Shown here: positions 1 to 8,967 of the stretch, in pieces
Numbering within the stretch: the stretch's first letter is position 1
Layout of the letters: each line of letters begins with the position of its first letter
The notes under the pieces: generated by a model
The model's database searches: none
Seen by the model: the letters and a program-made list of their open reading frames with translations, nothing else
Told to the model about the DNA's origin: nothing
Origin: JADCRZ01 sp037718865
Lineage (GTDB): Bacteria > Bacteroidota > Bacteroidia > Chitinophagales > Chitinophagaceae
Length of the DNA stretch: 64,000 bases
Assembly: GCA_037718865.1 (NCBI GenBank)
Contig: JBBJMP010000019.1
Location: 1-64,000, forward strand
Direction: 5' to 3'
Made by a program: the position numbers and the translations under genes

Positions 1-180
1 AAACCGGTAGCCCCTGCCGGGGCAAAACGGGATAGGTAACCAATGCTACAAACGGTAACCCCTGCCGGGGTATGCCGTTATTAATTATTTTTCGTATTAG
101 ATGGATTTACCGTTTCGAAGCAATTCTTTTTCGATAAATCATCTTGCTGCAAACCGGTAGCCCCTGCCGGGGTATGTTCC
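1..180. repeat. three REP-like GC-rich palindromes
   Basis: Three copies of a short element sit here. The cores GCCCCTGCCGGGGC (10-23), ACCCCTGCCGGGGT (58-71) and GCCCCTGCCGGGGT (160-173) are each preceded by (C)CGGTA. In the second copy the outer arms AACGG and CCGTT (52-79) also pair. The same family, in the opposite orientation (GCCCCGGCTAGGGGC), lies inside the mobile element at 18490-18844. The copies are intergenic and in one orientation, as in REP clusters. From 181 to 331 I see nothing but AT-rich spacer and a weak hairpin. The cluster may continue left of the window. Confidence 0.7.
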
Positions 181-316
181 TGGTAGCATAAAAATCTATT
201 TATCCTAAAGAGGCTTGAAACTATTACCTGCAACTTATTTCTTCTAAGAAGAAAATTTACGGTAAAAACACCTTATTTGTTAGTTTAGTAACTAGCTCAG
301 ATGTGATAATGCAAGG

Positions 317-336
317 GGTAACATCAGCCTGTTACC
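317..336 (-). terminator. weak hairpin at the end of the envelope operon
   Basis: GGTAACA and TGTTACC form a 7-bp stem with a 6-base loop that overlaps the stop codon of the outer-membrane protein gene. There is no clear U-run after it on the minus strand, so this is only a possible termination or mRNA-end structure. Confidence 0.3.
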
Positions 337-988
337 TGATGCAATAAACCAGCCTCAGCGCAAAGGGTGCACTTGGACTAACAGAATAAGCCTGTTTAAG
401 CGGGTTGAAAAATAAACGATCCCGCTGATAATGCGCATTGGGATCATTCTTGAGTCCCTGCCATCTAAACCGGACACCCAGCCCTGCATAAACTTCCAAT
501 CCTAAAAACCCGTCTTTTGATAGATCAGTACGCAGACCGGCCTGAATATTTAAGCCAGCCACCTCTTTCTGATAAACAAATGACTTGTACTCATCATAGG
601 CAGGAATGCTGTTTACGACATCCTTACTCAGCCAGTCTTCCATTTTGTAGTTGGCCTGTTTGTAAAAAACAGTCGCTTCTAAAAAACGGTCACGCTTTTT
701 TGATGTATAATACCTGATGGCAGGTTTTACGATAAATCCACTTGTACCTTTATTCTGAGAAATATAGGATGAATAAAACAGGTAAGACAGATCGGTAGTC
801 AATGACCAATTAGGATGAAGAGAATACTCCCCTCCCACCGATATGTTTCCATCCAAGGGATCGGCTAGGCCCAATACATTAAAGCGAAACGTCCATTTGT
901 TTGGAACGTCAGTTTGCCCGCTTGTGGATTGTGCAAACACCGATTCGCTGACCAACAGGCAAAGTAGGAAGCTAAGCAGGTATCTCAT
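332..988 (-). CDS. outer-membrane beta-barrel-like protein, DUF3575-like
   Basis: A 218-residue protein with a signal peptide ending in a VFAQ-type site (residues 1-20). The mature part has the alternating pattern of an outer-membrane barrel, with segments such as VGGEYSLHPNWSLTTDLSY and FLGLEVYAGLGVRF, and it ends with an arginine rather than the usual aromatic residue. It resembles the DUF3575 group of Bacteroidota envelope proteins by eye, without a certain match. It is the last gene of a minus-strand operon: its ATG overlaps the TGA of the LVIVD lipoprotein gene (TGATG), which implies translational coupling. A structural or lipoprotein-partner role in the outer membrane is inferred; no substrate is known. 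Confidence 0.6.
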   Translation of the reverse strand: MRYLLSFLLCLLVSESVFAQSTSGQTDVPNKWTFRFNVLGLADPLDGNISVGGEYSLHPNWSLTTDLSYLFYSSYISQNKGTSGFIVKPAIRYYTSKKRDRFLEATVFYKQANYKMEDWLSKDVVNSIPAYDEYKSFVYQKEVAGLNIQAGLRTDLSKDGFLGLEVYAGLGVRFRWQGLKNDPNAHYQRDRLFFNPLKQAYSVSPSAPFALRLVYCIR

Positions 989-1743
989 CAGATTATTTTT
1001 GCGAGTAATACCGGTTCCTGATTATTGGTGATATCATAAAGAACAATCCCGTCCCTCACCCAGCAGATTAGCATATCCGAATAGGGTATTACATCAACAT
1101 AAGAACCACCCGTAATCGTTTTCAATAATAGCGGCTTATAAGGCTGGCTGATATCGAATACCAGTAAACCAGATCTGTCACACACATATAATACATCATT
1201 CCAATAGCCCAGTCCATAGGGTTCGTTAACCGGGTAAAACGCTTTTTGCACGGGCCTGGTAATGTCTTTAATGTCATATACTGCCAAAATACTTTGTATG
1301 CCCCCGCATGGGCCACTGGAACGTAAAGTAGCAAAAGCCACGGTATCTTTAGCCACTACCGGGTCGCACCGGCGCAGCATTTGCGGTGAAATTGCTTCGC
1401 TTAATTTTTTCGGGTTCAATGGGTCGCTGATTGAAAAAATATGTACTACACTTGTTGAACCGATAAACAACCGGTCTTTAAAAGGAAAGATGGTTTCGAT
1501 TTCAAAACCTACTGCAACAGTATTCCGGAGTTCCGGGCTGGCACCATTGGTTAAATCAAAAACATTCAGTTTCTGATCATCCACTGTGTACAGGTAGTTT
1601 CCTACTATGGTAAACCTGGCCAATGAACCGCCTTGTCCGGACGTAGATGGAGATGCATACGCAGATGCCGGTGACGCAGCATTTTTACTGCATTGCAAGG
1701 AACAAATTGCTATGACGATAATCAGATTTAAGGCTTGTCTCAT
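988..1743 (-). CDS. LVIVD-repeat lipoprotein
   Basis: A 251-residue lipoprotein with a type II signal peptide and lipobox Leu-Gln-Cys around residue 18. The body is built of repeats of the LVIVD type, each with a phrase such as LNVFDLTNGASP, VHIFSISDPLNP, LAVYDIKDITRP and LLVFDISQPYKP. This family is expected to form a beta-propeller at the cell surface or in the periplasm; the ligand is unknown. It lies 16 bp downstream of a second LVIVD lipoprotein and overlaps the next gene by one base, so the three genes are probably one transcript. The adjacent lipoprotein is likely a paralogue (inference from shared repeat phrases). Confidence 0.75.
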   Translation of the reverse strand: MRQALNLIIVIAICSLQCSKNAASPASAYASPSTSGQGGSLARFTIVGNYLYTVDDQKLNVFDLTNGASPELRNTVAVGFEIETIFPFKDRLFIGSTSVVHIFSISDPLNPKKLSEAISPQMLRRCDPVVAKDTVAFATLRSSGPCGGIQSILAVYDIKDITRPVQKAFYPVNEPYGLGYWNDVLYVCDRSGLLVFDISQPYKPLLLKTITGGSYVDVIPYSDMLICWVRDGIVLYDITNNQEPVLLAKII

Positions 1744-1759
1744 GTTAAATAGTTAAGGG

Positions 1760-2290
1760 TTAACGACGGCATTTAGGGTTTGTAATCCGTTTTCTTTCCC
1801 ATCTTACCACCATTCCCTTGGCAGGGTCAACACACTCAAATTGGGTACTTAAAAAGGGTGGATGTGTTTGTTCAACCAGGGGAAAAACATTTTCTACCCT
1901 TTTTATCAATTGCGGACGGCTCATATTACTGACATCGAAAACCACCAGGTCATTCAGGTTATTGGTATAAAGATACTTTCCCTTTATGGCGATTTCCGTG
2001 CTGAAGGGCACCTTTAAAAATGCGGTTTTTGTTGGCTGCGACCGGTTTGAATTATCTATGATATGAATTCCCTGGTACAAATCGTTTTGCAACAGGAAAT
2101 TGCCAAACGCATAGATCTTTCCGGCAGATCCGGTTGTCCTGGAAGCCTCCAGGGAAATGTTCGTTACATCGGTTGCAAACGCATAAACGGGTGCATAACC
2201 ATCAACCTGGCCTTCTGTAGGGTCGGAGTTGGATGGAGTGCAGGAAACCAAAAAGACGAGGAGAATAATGCCAGGAATATACGTTGACAT
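1760..2290 (-). CDS. short LVIVD-repeat lipoprotein
   Basis: A 176-residue lipoprotein with signal peptide and lipobox Val-Ser-Cys (Cys at about residue 17). It contains two recognisable LVIVD-type phrases (IHIIDNSNRSQP and LVVFDVSNMSRP) and then a different tail rich in charged residues ending NPKCRR. It is shorter than its downstream paralogue, with fewer repeats, but the reading frame is intact. It is the first gene of the operon. Its role is unknown beyond membership of this surface-propeller family. Confidence 0.65.
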   Translation of the reverse strand: MSTYIPGIILLVFLVSCTPSNSDPTEGQVDGYAPVYAFATDVTNISLEASRTTGSAGKIYAFGNFLLQNDLYQGIHIIDNSNRSQPTKTAFLKVPFSTEIAIKGKYLYTNNLNDLVVFDVSNMSRPQLIKRVENVFPLVEQTHPPFLSTQFECVDPAKGMVVRWERKRITNPKCRR

Positions 2291-2448
2291 TGTTGCTGGT
2301 TTAAATCAGGACAAGGCTCTCTTTTATAGTGCTGCATCATTTTACATGAATGACATACAAATGACAATATAACAAATGTGCGATATGCGAATATGCGAAT
2401 GTGAAAGAAGAGATGTAAATTACGCAGTAACTTATAGAAAAATTTGAC

Positions 2449-2688
2449 ATGCCCAAGACTGCTCATAAGCCAAAAACCCAGCCTCAGCATTATCATCCTT
2501 CCGGCAAGCCTAAAAGAAAACGAAACGCCGCGTTGCTGATGGCCATTTTTATTGGACTGGTAGGACTGACAATAGCCGCTTTTTCCAGCGCGGCCAACAT
2601 GATGTGGATGGCCGGAAGCACCGCAGTTGGAGCAGTTGCAGGCGCACTAATCGGTCATGCGATTGATAAGAGCATTGAAAAAAAATGA
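2449..2688 (+). CDS. small membrane protein with glycine-zipper-like segment
   Basis: A 79-residue protein with a basic, His/Pro/Lys-rich N-terminus (residues 1-26), one hydrophobic segment (about 28-47) and a second small-residue helix with AVGAVAGALIGHAI (about 58-72), which resembles a glycine zipper. There is no cleavable signal. It is probably an inner-membrane protein with a cytoplasmic basic tail. The gene stands alone: the minus-strand lipoprotein operon diverges on its left and the lactonase gene converges on its right (11 bp gap). I do not recognise the family. Confidence 0.5.
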   Translation: MPKTAHKPKTQPQHYHPSGKPKRKRNAALLMAIFIGLVGLTIAAFSSAANMMWMAGSTAVGAVAGALIGHAIDKSIEKK

Positions 2689-2699
2689 CCTCCTCCCTC

Positions 2700-3698
2700 C
2701 TATTTCCGAAGCGTAATCTTTAACACGTACATGTCAGCCGTTACATAAAGCGTTTTATCATCGTCGGCCAAAGCACAGTTTGACGTTTGTGATTTTATAT
2801 TGATTTTGCCCAGGACAGTACCCGTTTTATTCAAGATCCAGACGCCACCGGGACCAGTAGCAAAAATGTTTCCCTTCTTATCGACCTTCAATCCATCTCC
2901 GCCGCCGCTTTCCCTGGCATAAAAGATCCGTCCATTTATAAATAGACCGTTTTCATCAAGGTCATAGGCATACCAGTATGGTTTTTTACCGTCGGAATTG
3001 GCTATCAGGATGGTTTTCTCACCAGGCATAAAAGCAATGCCATTCGGGCGGCTTATGGTATCAGTTAGTAAGCTAATTTTGCCGTCTGCCGCTAATTTAT
3101 ACACACCCTGGTAAGGCGCTTCTTTAGCCGGATCGTTTACGTTCTTTTCCAGCCCATAAGGAGGATCCGTAAAATACAAGTCGCCCTTTGCATTGTAGAC
3201 GGCATCGTTAGGACTGTCAAATTTTTTTCCCTGGTAATTGTCCGCCAGTGTTATAAACTTCGGTTTAGGATCACCGATAGGTGCATCCATCAGCGCCATC
3301 CTCCTGTCTCCATGTTGGCAAAGTACAAGCTGGCCTTTCCTGTTAAGGATCAGCCCGTTTGAACCTGGTTCCCCTACACGCGGTGTTGAACCTGTATAGC
3401 CGGAAGGCTTCAAATAAATCTCCTTCCCCTTCTGAGGCGTCCACTTATAGATCACATTGGGCGGAATGTCCGAAAAAAGCAACATCTTTTTATCTTCTAT
3501 CCACAAAGGGCCTTCGCTCCAATCCAGGCCTTCCGCTATGATTTCTATCTTGGCATTTGGTGAAACTATTTTTGCCATGTCCGGATGTAATCGTTCAAAA
3601 CTGCCGATTTGCTGACCCATTCCATGTATGACACCGAGAGTAGCAATCATTATTACAACAGATTTTTTTAATATATTTAGTAGCCCACGTGTAGTCAT
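2700..3698 (-). CDS. SMP-30/gluconolactonase-family protein
   Basis: A 332-residue exported protein with a signal peptide (residues 1-28, ending HGMGQ) and a six-bladed SMP-30/LRE propeller. The expected divalent-metal residues are visible: Glu in LDWSEGPLW, Asn in SPNDAVYN and RPNGIAFMPG, and Asp in GGGDGLKVD. Family members hydrolyse sugar lactones such as glucono-1,5-lactone to the free acid. Export suggests a periplasmic reaction. The neighbours are a phosphotriesterase-like hydrolase (divergent) and a gluconokinase, which together suggest a route from lactone to phosphorylated sugar acid; that link is inferred. The exact lactone is not determined by the sequence. Confidence 0.8.
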   Translation of the reverse strand: MTTRGLLNILKKSVVIMIATLGVIHGMGQQIGSFERLHPDMAKIVSPNAKIEIIAEGLDWSEGPLWIEDKKMLLFSDIPPNVIYKWTPQKGKEIYLKPSGYTGSTPRVGEPGSNGLILNRKGQLVLCQHGDRRMALMDAPIGDPKPKFITLADNYQGKKFDSPNDAVYNAKGDLYFTDPPYGLEKNVNDPAKEAPYQGVYKLAADGKISLLTDTISRPNGIAFMPGEKTILIANSDGKKPYWYAYDLDENGLFINGRIFYARESGGGDGLKVDKKGNIFATGPGGVWILNKTGTVLGKINIKSQTSNCALADDDKTLYVTADMYVLKITLRK

Positions 3699-3765
3699 GA
3701 TAAGTTTGTTTTCCGAAAGTTACTTAATTCCAAAAACATCAGTTAGAAATTACAGCCTAAAAAAC

Positions 3766-4788
3766 ATGAAATTAATTAACCGAAGGAAATTTATTCAGCA
3801 AGCCGGTGTTCTGGCCGGTTCTCCGCTTGTGCCGGATCGGATCAAAGCCGGCGGCAAGGTGATGACGGTAAATGGCCCGATACCATCATCTGATCTTGGA
3901 TTAGCGTTGTCTCATGAACACATCATGGTGGATTTCATCGGCTCTGGTGCGGTATCCCGGTCCAGGTATGAGGCAGAAGAGGTTTTCAATGCGGCTCTAC
4001 CGAAGCTGATTAGTGCAAGACGGGCAGGATGCAAATCATTGTTTGAATGCACACCTGCCTACCTCGGGCGCGACGTGGATTTATTGAAGAGGCTTTCAGC
4101 GGCTAGTAATTTGCACCTGATCACCAATACAGGATATTACGGTGCGGCGGCAGAAAAATACTTTCCGGCGCACGTATATAAGGAAACAGCGAAAGAACTG
4201 GCACAGCGATGGATACACGAATGGTCAACGGGCATCGATGGAACAGGGGTGAAACCGGGTTTCATTAAAACCGGCGTGGACACGTTTCCCCTGACGGCCG
4301 CACAGCAAAAGGTGATAGAGGCCGCAGCCATTACGCATTTGGCCACAGGATTAACTATTGGTATTCACACGGGCAATGGAGCTGCAGCTATGGAAGAATT
4401 GCAGATTATAAAACGACAGGGTGTTTCAGCGAATGCATGGATATGGATCCATGCGCAAAATGAAAAAGACCGGGAGTTTCATATCAGGGCGGCACGGGAA
4501 GGTGCATGGGTGGAATATGATAACGTAAACGCTAAAAGCAAACAGCAACATATTGATTTTGTTGTCGACATGAAAAATGCCCGGTTACTCGATCATGTTC
4601 TTATTTCGCAGGACTCAGGCTGGTATCATGTTGGTGAAAAAAATGGCGGAAACTATAACGGTTATGACTTTATTTTTTCGGAATTCATTCCTGCCCTTCG
4701 TGATGCAGGTTTGACCGGGGAAGAAATTAACCGCATTTTCATCCACAATCCCGCTAACGCGTTTTCAGTCCGGATAAGAAAGGTTTGA
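3766..4788 (+). CDS. phosphotriesterase-family metallohydrolase, Tat-exported
   Basis: A 340-residue protein starting at the ATG at 3766. An in-frame ATG exists at 3628, but it would overlap the divergent lactonase gene, and the segment before 3766 has no signal character. The N-terminus NRRKFIQQAGVLAG is a twin-arginine signal. The amidohydrolase/PTE fold shows the metal motif HEH in SHEHIMVDF, the candidate carboxylated lysine in GFIKTGVD, the later histidines in IGIHTGNG and WIHAQNEKD, and the aspartate in SQDSGW. PTE homologues are often lactonases or esterases rather than true phosphotriesterases, which fits the lactonase and sugar-acid kinase next door. It converges with the gluconokinase gene with a 6-bp gap. 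Confidence 0.8.
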   Translation: MKLINRRKFIQQAGVLAGSPLVPDRIKAGGKVMTVNGPIPSSDLGLALSHEHIMVDFIGSGAVSRSRYEAEEVFNAALPKLISARRAGCKSLFECTPAYLGRDVDLLKRLSAASNLHLITNTGYYGAAAEKYFPAHVYKETAKELAQRWIHEWSTGIDGTGVKPGFIKTGVDTFPLTAAQQKVIEAAAITHLATGLTIGIHTGNGAAAMEELQIIKRQGVSANAWIWIHAQNEKDREFHIRAAREGAWVEYDNVNAKSKQQHIDFVVDMKNARLLDHVLISQDSGWYHVGEKNGGNYNGYDFIFSEFIPALRDAGLTGEEINRIFIHNPANAFSVRIRKV

Positions 4789-4794
4789 AATATT

Positions 4795-6300
4795 TTATTC
4801 TGCTGTATGCGAAATGGAGATCTTACTATCTTTCCAGGTATCGTATAGGTTTTCAAATATCCGGTAATTATGAAGGTATGACCGGGAGGCATTTTGGTCA
4901 GGTTGAAAAACGGCACTTGTAACCACCATGTTCTTTACTTCATTCCATTCTTTTATCAGTCCTAACGCATATAAAGCCATAAATACAGCCCCCATCGCCG
5001 AAGCGTCAGCAGCATGTGAAATAACAACCCTCTTGTTCAATATATCCGATAACATCTGCACCCATTTATCGGACTGTATAAAGCCACCACTGGCATAAAT
5101 GGTGTCAACCGTAGTTCCGTTTTCTTCCAATGCTTTGACAACCTGGGAAAGGGAAAAACAAATGCCTTCAAGCACAGCCCGCATAAAATGGTGTTTGGTC
5201 TGAGTGCTGCTTATACCAATATAAATTCCCTTTGCTTCCGCATCCCAAACCGGGGCTCTTTCTCCATGTATATAGGGCAAAAAGACCAATCCCCCGGAAC
5301 CTGCTGGAGCGTTAAAGGCCGACTGTATAAATGCCTGGAAAGCTTGTTCTGATGCAAACGGCTGATCGAGCAAACTTTCGGAGAACCATTTCAACACATT
5401 ACCGCCATTATTGGATGCTCCGCCGCTTACATACCATTTCTCCATGAGCAAGTAGTTAAACAACCGCCCATGCAGGTCATTGATGGGTTGATCATTGATC
5501 TTCCTCACTGCAGCGCTGGTGCCGATGGTTAGTGCAGCTTCATCCGGCCTCGTAACTCCGCTTCCCAGTATGGCCAGGCAACCGTCGCTCGAGCCAATAA
5601 CAAACGGAACCGAAGTAGTGAATCCAAACTGATCTTTAAACGATTCTTTTAAAGCAGTTTCACGGTGCAATGGAGAAACAGGGCGGGACAGATGGTCGAG
5701 CGAAATGCCCGCAAATTGCATGGCTTTGCTGTTCCAGGATAACTGGTGAATGTCAAACAGCCCGGTCGCAGACGCTATAGAATAGTCAACGACAAAAACA
5801 CCGAATAATTGGTAAAAGATGTATTCTTTAACAGAAATAAATTTAAACGTTTGTTCAAAAATGGAGGGCAATTCATTTTTGATCCATGCAATTTTACATA
5901 GGGGCGACATGGGATGGATGGGGGTGCCTGTTTCAGCAGCGATCTCCTGCGCCTGTTTTGTTTTCTTCAAGACAGCAGCATATGTAGTACTCCGTGTATC
6001 GGCCCAGGTAAGCATTGCGGTCAGCGGCCGGGCCTGAAAGTCTATGGCCATAATGCCATGCATAGCCGAGCTAAAACTGATGCCGGCAATATTGTGCTTA
6101 TCCGGAATCTTTTGGAGAACTATGTTCAATACATATTGCACAGCCCGGAAGATCTCATCAGGATCTTGTTCGCTATATCCGGGGGATGGCTGCAGGGTTG
6201 GGTAACCAGCCTTCTCATCCTGTAATACATTTCCCGCGGTTGTGACCTGAATCGCTTTGGTGTGTGTGGTTCCGATATCAATGCCAATGATGTATTGCAT
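4795..6300 (-). CDS. gluconokinase, FGGY family
   Basis: A 501-residue cytoplasmic sugar kinase. The phosphate-1 motif IGIDIGTTHTK (residues 4-14) opens the ASKHA fold, WADTRS lies near residue 100, GSSDGCLAILGSG contains the catalytic aspartate region, and YASGGFIQSDKW is in the FGGY C-terminal domain with its adenosine site. Length and motifs suit gluconokinase or xylulokinase. I prefer gluconokinase because a gluconolactonase-family gene lies nearby, but the substrate is inferred. ATP-dependent phosphorylation of gluconate would feed the pentose phosphate or Entner-Doudoroff route. Confidence 0.8.
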   Translation of the reverse strand: MQYIIGIDIGTTHTKAIQVTTAGNVLQDEKAGYPTLQPSPGYSEQDPDEIFRAVQYVLNIVLQKIPDKHNIAGISFSSAMHGIMAIDFQARPLTAMLTWADTRSTTYAAVLKKTKQAQEIAAETGTPIHPMSPLCKIAWIKNELPSIFEQTFKFISVKEYIFYQLFGVFVVDYSIASATGLFDIHQLSWNSKAMQFAGISLDHLSRPVSPLHRETALKESFKDQFGFTTSVPFVIGSSDGCLAILGSGVTRPDEAALTIGTSAAVRKINDQPINDLHGRLFNYLLMEKWYVSGGASNNGGNVLKWFSESLLDQPFASEQAFQAFIQSAFNAPAGSGGLVFLPYIHGERAPVWDAEAKGIYIGISSTQTKHHFMRAVLEGICFSLSQVVKALEENGTTVDTIYASGGFIQSDKWVQMLSDILNKRVVISHAADASAMGAVFMALYALGLIKEWNEVKNMVVTSAVFQPDQNASRSYLHNYRIFENLYDTWKDSKISISHTAE

Positions 6301-6371
6301 GCGCTGATTAAAAGCCGAATATAATCAACTTTGAAGATTCGGGCAGGCACTTCTGCAGTCAATTTAGCAAT

Positions 6372-7142
6372 CTACTCCGTTAATTGGGGTTGAGCAGTTA
6401 CAGGGGAATGAGCAGCTAACTTCTTTACCTTAACGATCCGCAGCCATTGGAGAAACAGAATAACCGGGTACGTAGGGTCTACCTCATGCCACCTGAAACC
6501 GAAATTAATATTTGATGGAAATTTGTGATGGTTATTGTGGTAAGCTTCTCCCATCATTAAGAGATCTACGGGGAACAAATTTTTGGACGTATTATTTACT
6601 TTGAAATTAACATACTGGTATTTGTGGGCAAACCAATTTATGATCGCACCATGAATAGGTCCCATCAATATATGAACAGGAAGCAAAAGGAACATCCAGT
6701 AAGAACTTGCGAAATAAAAATAGAACAATGTATACAGCAAAACCCAAAGCAAACGGATTATCCAGGAATCACCCAGCCTCTCCAGGGCCGGCCAATTAGG
6801 CAGGTTCTTCAGGAAACGAGCCTCGACCTCATTAGTATCTTTCAGTATGCTTTGATAGATGTTTTTCGTACGCCACATCATGGCAAATAGGTTGGAATCA
6901 TACTGAGGGGAATGCGGATCTTTATCTGTATCGGTATACGCATGATGCATACGATGCATAATGGCATAACCTCTTGGACTGATAAATGACGATCCCTGGG
7001 TAATAAAGGTAAAAAGGTAAAAAACGCGTTCCCACACCTTATTCATGGAAAATGCGCCATGTGCAGCATAACGGTGCTGGAAGAAAGTCTGCGAAAAAAG
7101 GGAAAGGTACCAGTGAGAAACAAAAAAGATCAAAATGGGCAT
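6372..7142 (-). CDS. acyl-CoA/fatty-acid desaturase
   Basis: A 256-residue integral membrane di-iron desaturase. The three histidine boxes are present: HRYAAH (about residues 23-28), HRMHH (about 63-67) and HNNHH (about 203-207). Hydrophobic segments precede and separate them as expected for the stearoyl-CoA desaturase-like group. The length is typical of compact bacterial members without a cytochrome b5 domain. It introduces a double bond into membrane acyl chains using oxygen and an electron donor not encoded here. A divergent FAD oxidoreductase begins 205 bp away; that spacer shows no strong promoter match. Confidence 0.85.
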   Translation of the reverse strand: MPILIFFVSHWYLSLFSQTFFQHRYAAHGAFSMNKVWERVFYLFTFITQGSSFISPRGYAIMHRMHHAYTDTDKDPHSPQYDSNLFAMMWRTKNIYQSILKDTNEVEARFLKNLPNWPALERLGDSWIIRLLWVLLYTLFYFYFASSYWMFLLLPVHILMGPIHGAIINWFAHKYQYVNFKVNNTSKNLFPVDLLMMGEAYHNNHHKFPSNINFGFRWHEVDPTYPVILFLQWLRIVKVKKLAAHSPVTAQPQLTE

Positions 7143-7347
7143 AATAAGGTTTGTGCAGCTTTAAACACATTGCTGAACGGAATGTTCGCCAGTCTTAAAA
7201 CTATTTTATGTTGGAACTACACAAGCAACTCCGGTGCCAGATTCCACGTATCGGTTGCCGAGTGTTCGCAATTTGTACAAGTAACTGCACGCAATTATGG
7301 CATAGTTTTTAAACAATTAGGTTCAAACAACAGTTAAGCCATATCGG

Positions 7348-8511
7348 ATGGATGAAAAACAAACAAATACGATTATTGTCGGTGCAAGTGCAGCCGGGTT
7401 GGCCTGTGCTGCCTGCCTGAATAAATCGGGCATTCCTTATTTGTTATTAGAGCAATACTCTTATGTCGCCCATGCCTGGCGGAACCATTACGACCGGCTT
7501 CACCTGAATACGGAAAAAGGATCTTCTTCGTTACCATATCTTTCCTTCCCAGCCGATTCACCGAATTTCGTATCACGTGATGAAGTAGTGCTTTACCTGG
7601 AAAAATACGCGCGCACATTCGACATTAAGCCACTGTTTAATCAGGAGGTGACTTCCGTTCGTCAAACGGGCAGGTGGTGGACGGTGACCACGGCAAAACT
7701 TCAATATAAAGCAGAGAATATTATCATAGCAACCGGTAACAACAGGCGGCCGTGTACCCCGTATTGGGAAGGAATGGAGGATTTTACTGGAAGTATTATC
7801 CATAGTTCATCTTATAAAAATGGTAAGTCTTACATAGGCAAAAAGGTTTTAGTGGTTGGTTTTGGAAATTCTTCCTGTGAGATCAGCATCTGTTTGCATG
7901 AGCATGGTGCATTTCCAGTTTTGTCGGTTAAAGACCCCGTAAATGTCATCCCCAGAGGAAATGGCGGTCCGCTAACCGCTTTAGCAAACTGTTTTGCCTG
8001 GGTGGCAAAAAAGGCGCCCGTGTTGGTGGATAGTCTTACTGCCCCTTTCCTGAGATGGCGGTTCGGTGATATTACGAAGGTTGGATTGCGAAAATTACCT
8101 TATGGGCCGAATGTGCAGATTGTAAAACACAAGCGGGTTCCGCTTTTAGATATAGGCACTATGAAGTTGATTAACGATGGAGTTATCCCAGTTTTTCCCG
8201 GAATAGCACGATTTACCAGGGATGGTGTGCAATTTACTAACGGTCACGAAGTGAAGTTCGATGCAGTGATCCTGGGCACAGGTTACAGTCCGGCCTTGAA
8301 TGACATTTTACCCAGGGAACTTAAACTAACCAATGAAACGGGAAGCCCTCTGAACAGCGGAACAATGTCTGCCTGTGAGAATTTGTATTTTTGCGGCTTT
8401 TACACGTCACCGTTAGGCATGCTTCGGGAAATAGGCAGGGAAGCCCGGAAGATATCAAATGCCATTTTTAAAAAAGAAGTCGCCCGGAGGTCAGGCATCT
8501 TAAACCACTAA
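7348..8511 (+). CDS. FAD/NAD(P)-dependent flavin monooxygenase (YUCCA/FMO-like)
   Basis: A 387-residue class B flavoprotein. The FAD-binding loop is GASAAG (about residues 12-17), the FMO identifying motif is close to FTGSIIHSSSY (about 146-156), the NADPH-binding loop is GFGNSS (about 171-176), and the ATG-type motif is ILGTGYSP near residue 310. These are features of flavin monooxygenases that hydroxylate or oxidise small nucleophiles. The substrate cannot be read from the sequence. The gene is transcribed alone; it converges with a small unknown gene after 16 bp. Confidence 0.8.
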   Translation: MDEKQTNTIIVGASAAGLACAACLNKSGIPYLLLEQYSYVAHAWRNHYDRLHLNTEKGSSSLPYLSFPADSPNFVSRDEVVLYLEKYARTFDIKPLFNQEVTSVRQTGRWWTVTTAKLQYKAENIIIATGNNRRPCTPYWEGMEDFTGSIIHSSSYKNGKSYIGKKVLVVGFGNSSCEISICLHEHGAFPVLSVKDPVNVIPRGNGGPLTALANCFAWVAKKAPVLVDSLTAPFLRWRFGDITKVGLRKLPYGPNVQIVKHKRVPLLDIGTMKLINDGVIPVFPGIARFTRDGVQFTNGHEVKFDAVILGTGYSPALNDILPRELKLTNETGSPLNSGTMSACENLYFCGFYTSPLGMLREIGREARKISNAIFKKEVARRSGILNH

Positions 8512-8527
8512 CCGGCTTAAAGCCCTG

Positions 8528-8782
8528 CTAATTTTCGTATGGTGAAAAAAAGTAGCCTTCTTCAATGAGCACGCAGGTGTTTGGAATATATGTAAGAAGT
8601 GTTCGTTTCAAATTTCCATCAGCCTCATTTTTTATTCGTTTGCCGATGCCGGGTATCCGGGAGATAAATTTCCATCTTTTAATTTTAAGCACGGCTTCGT
8701 AACTGCTCTGGCTGATGTGAATATCGTTAATGTGAAATTGTTCGGCCAACAAGTCTTGTTTATTCGGAATAGCGTTTTTCAT
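8528..8782 (-). CDS. hypothetical protein, 84 residues
   Basis: I do not recognise this protein. It is predicted soluble, with basic central segments (KIKRWKFISRIPGIGKRIKNE) and no signal peptide or membrane segment. It lies alone between a converging monooxygenase gene and the terminator of the EF-G-like operon. Coding status is supported only by an open frame and ordinary composition. Confidence 0.4.
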   Translation of the reverse strand: MKNAIPNKQDLLAEQFHINDIHISQSSYEAVLKIKRWKFISRIPGIGKRIKNEADGNLKRTLLTYIPNTCVLIEEGYFFSPYEN

Positions 8783-8865
8783 AGCGTTCGGATGATTAAT
8801 AAGGTAAAGGGATCAGATTGATAATTAAACGCCGGTATTTCTACAAAATTGTTTGTACCTGGTTA

Positions 8866-8902
8866 AAAATAAGGGCACCTGGCGATTTTTGCCGCAGGCG
8901 CC
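8866..8902 (-). terminator. terminator of the EF-G-like operon
   Basis: On the minus strand the segment reads as a stem pairing GGCGCCTG with CAGGTGCC (8 pairs, one G-U in RNA), followed by CCCTTATTTTT. It lies about 66 bp beyond the stop of the 195-residue protein gene, the right place for a rho-independent terminator. Confidence 0.55.
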
Positions 8903-8967
8903 GTTCAAGATGGTAATTTATGGTAAGATCGTTACCGGCACAGGTTCCGGTAAATGGCGGATTCGAT

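Noticed and set aside
988..2290. The two LVIVD lipoprotein genes as halves of one split gene
   Set aside because: Each has its own complete lipoprotein signal, so they are adjacent paralogues, not a broken gene.
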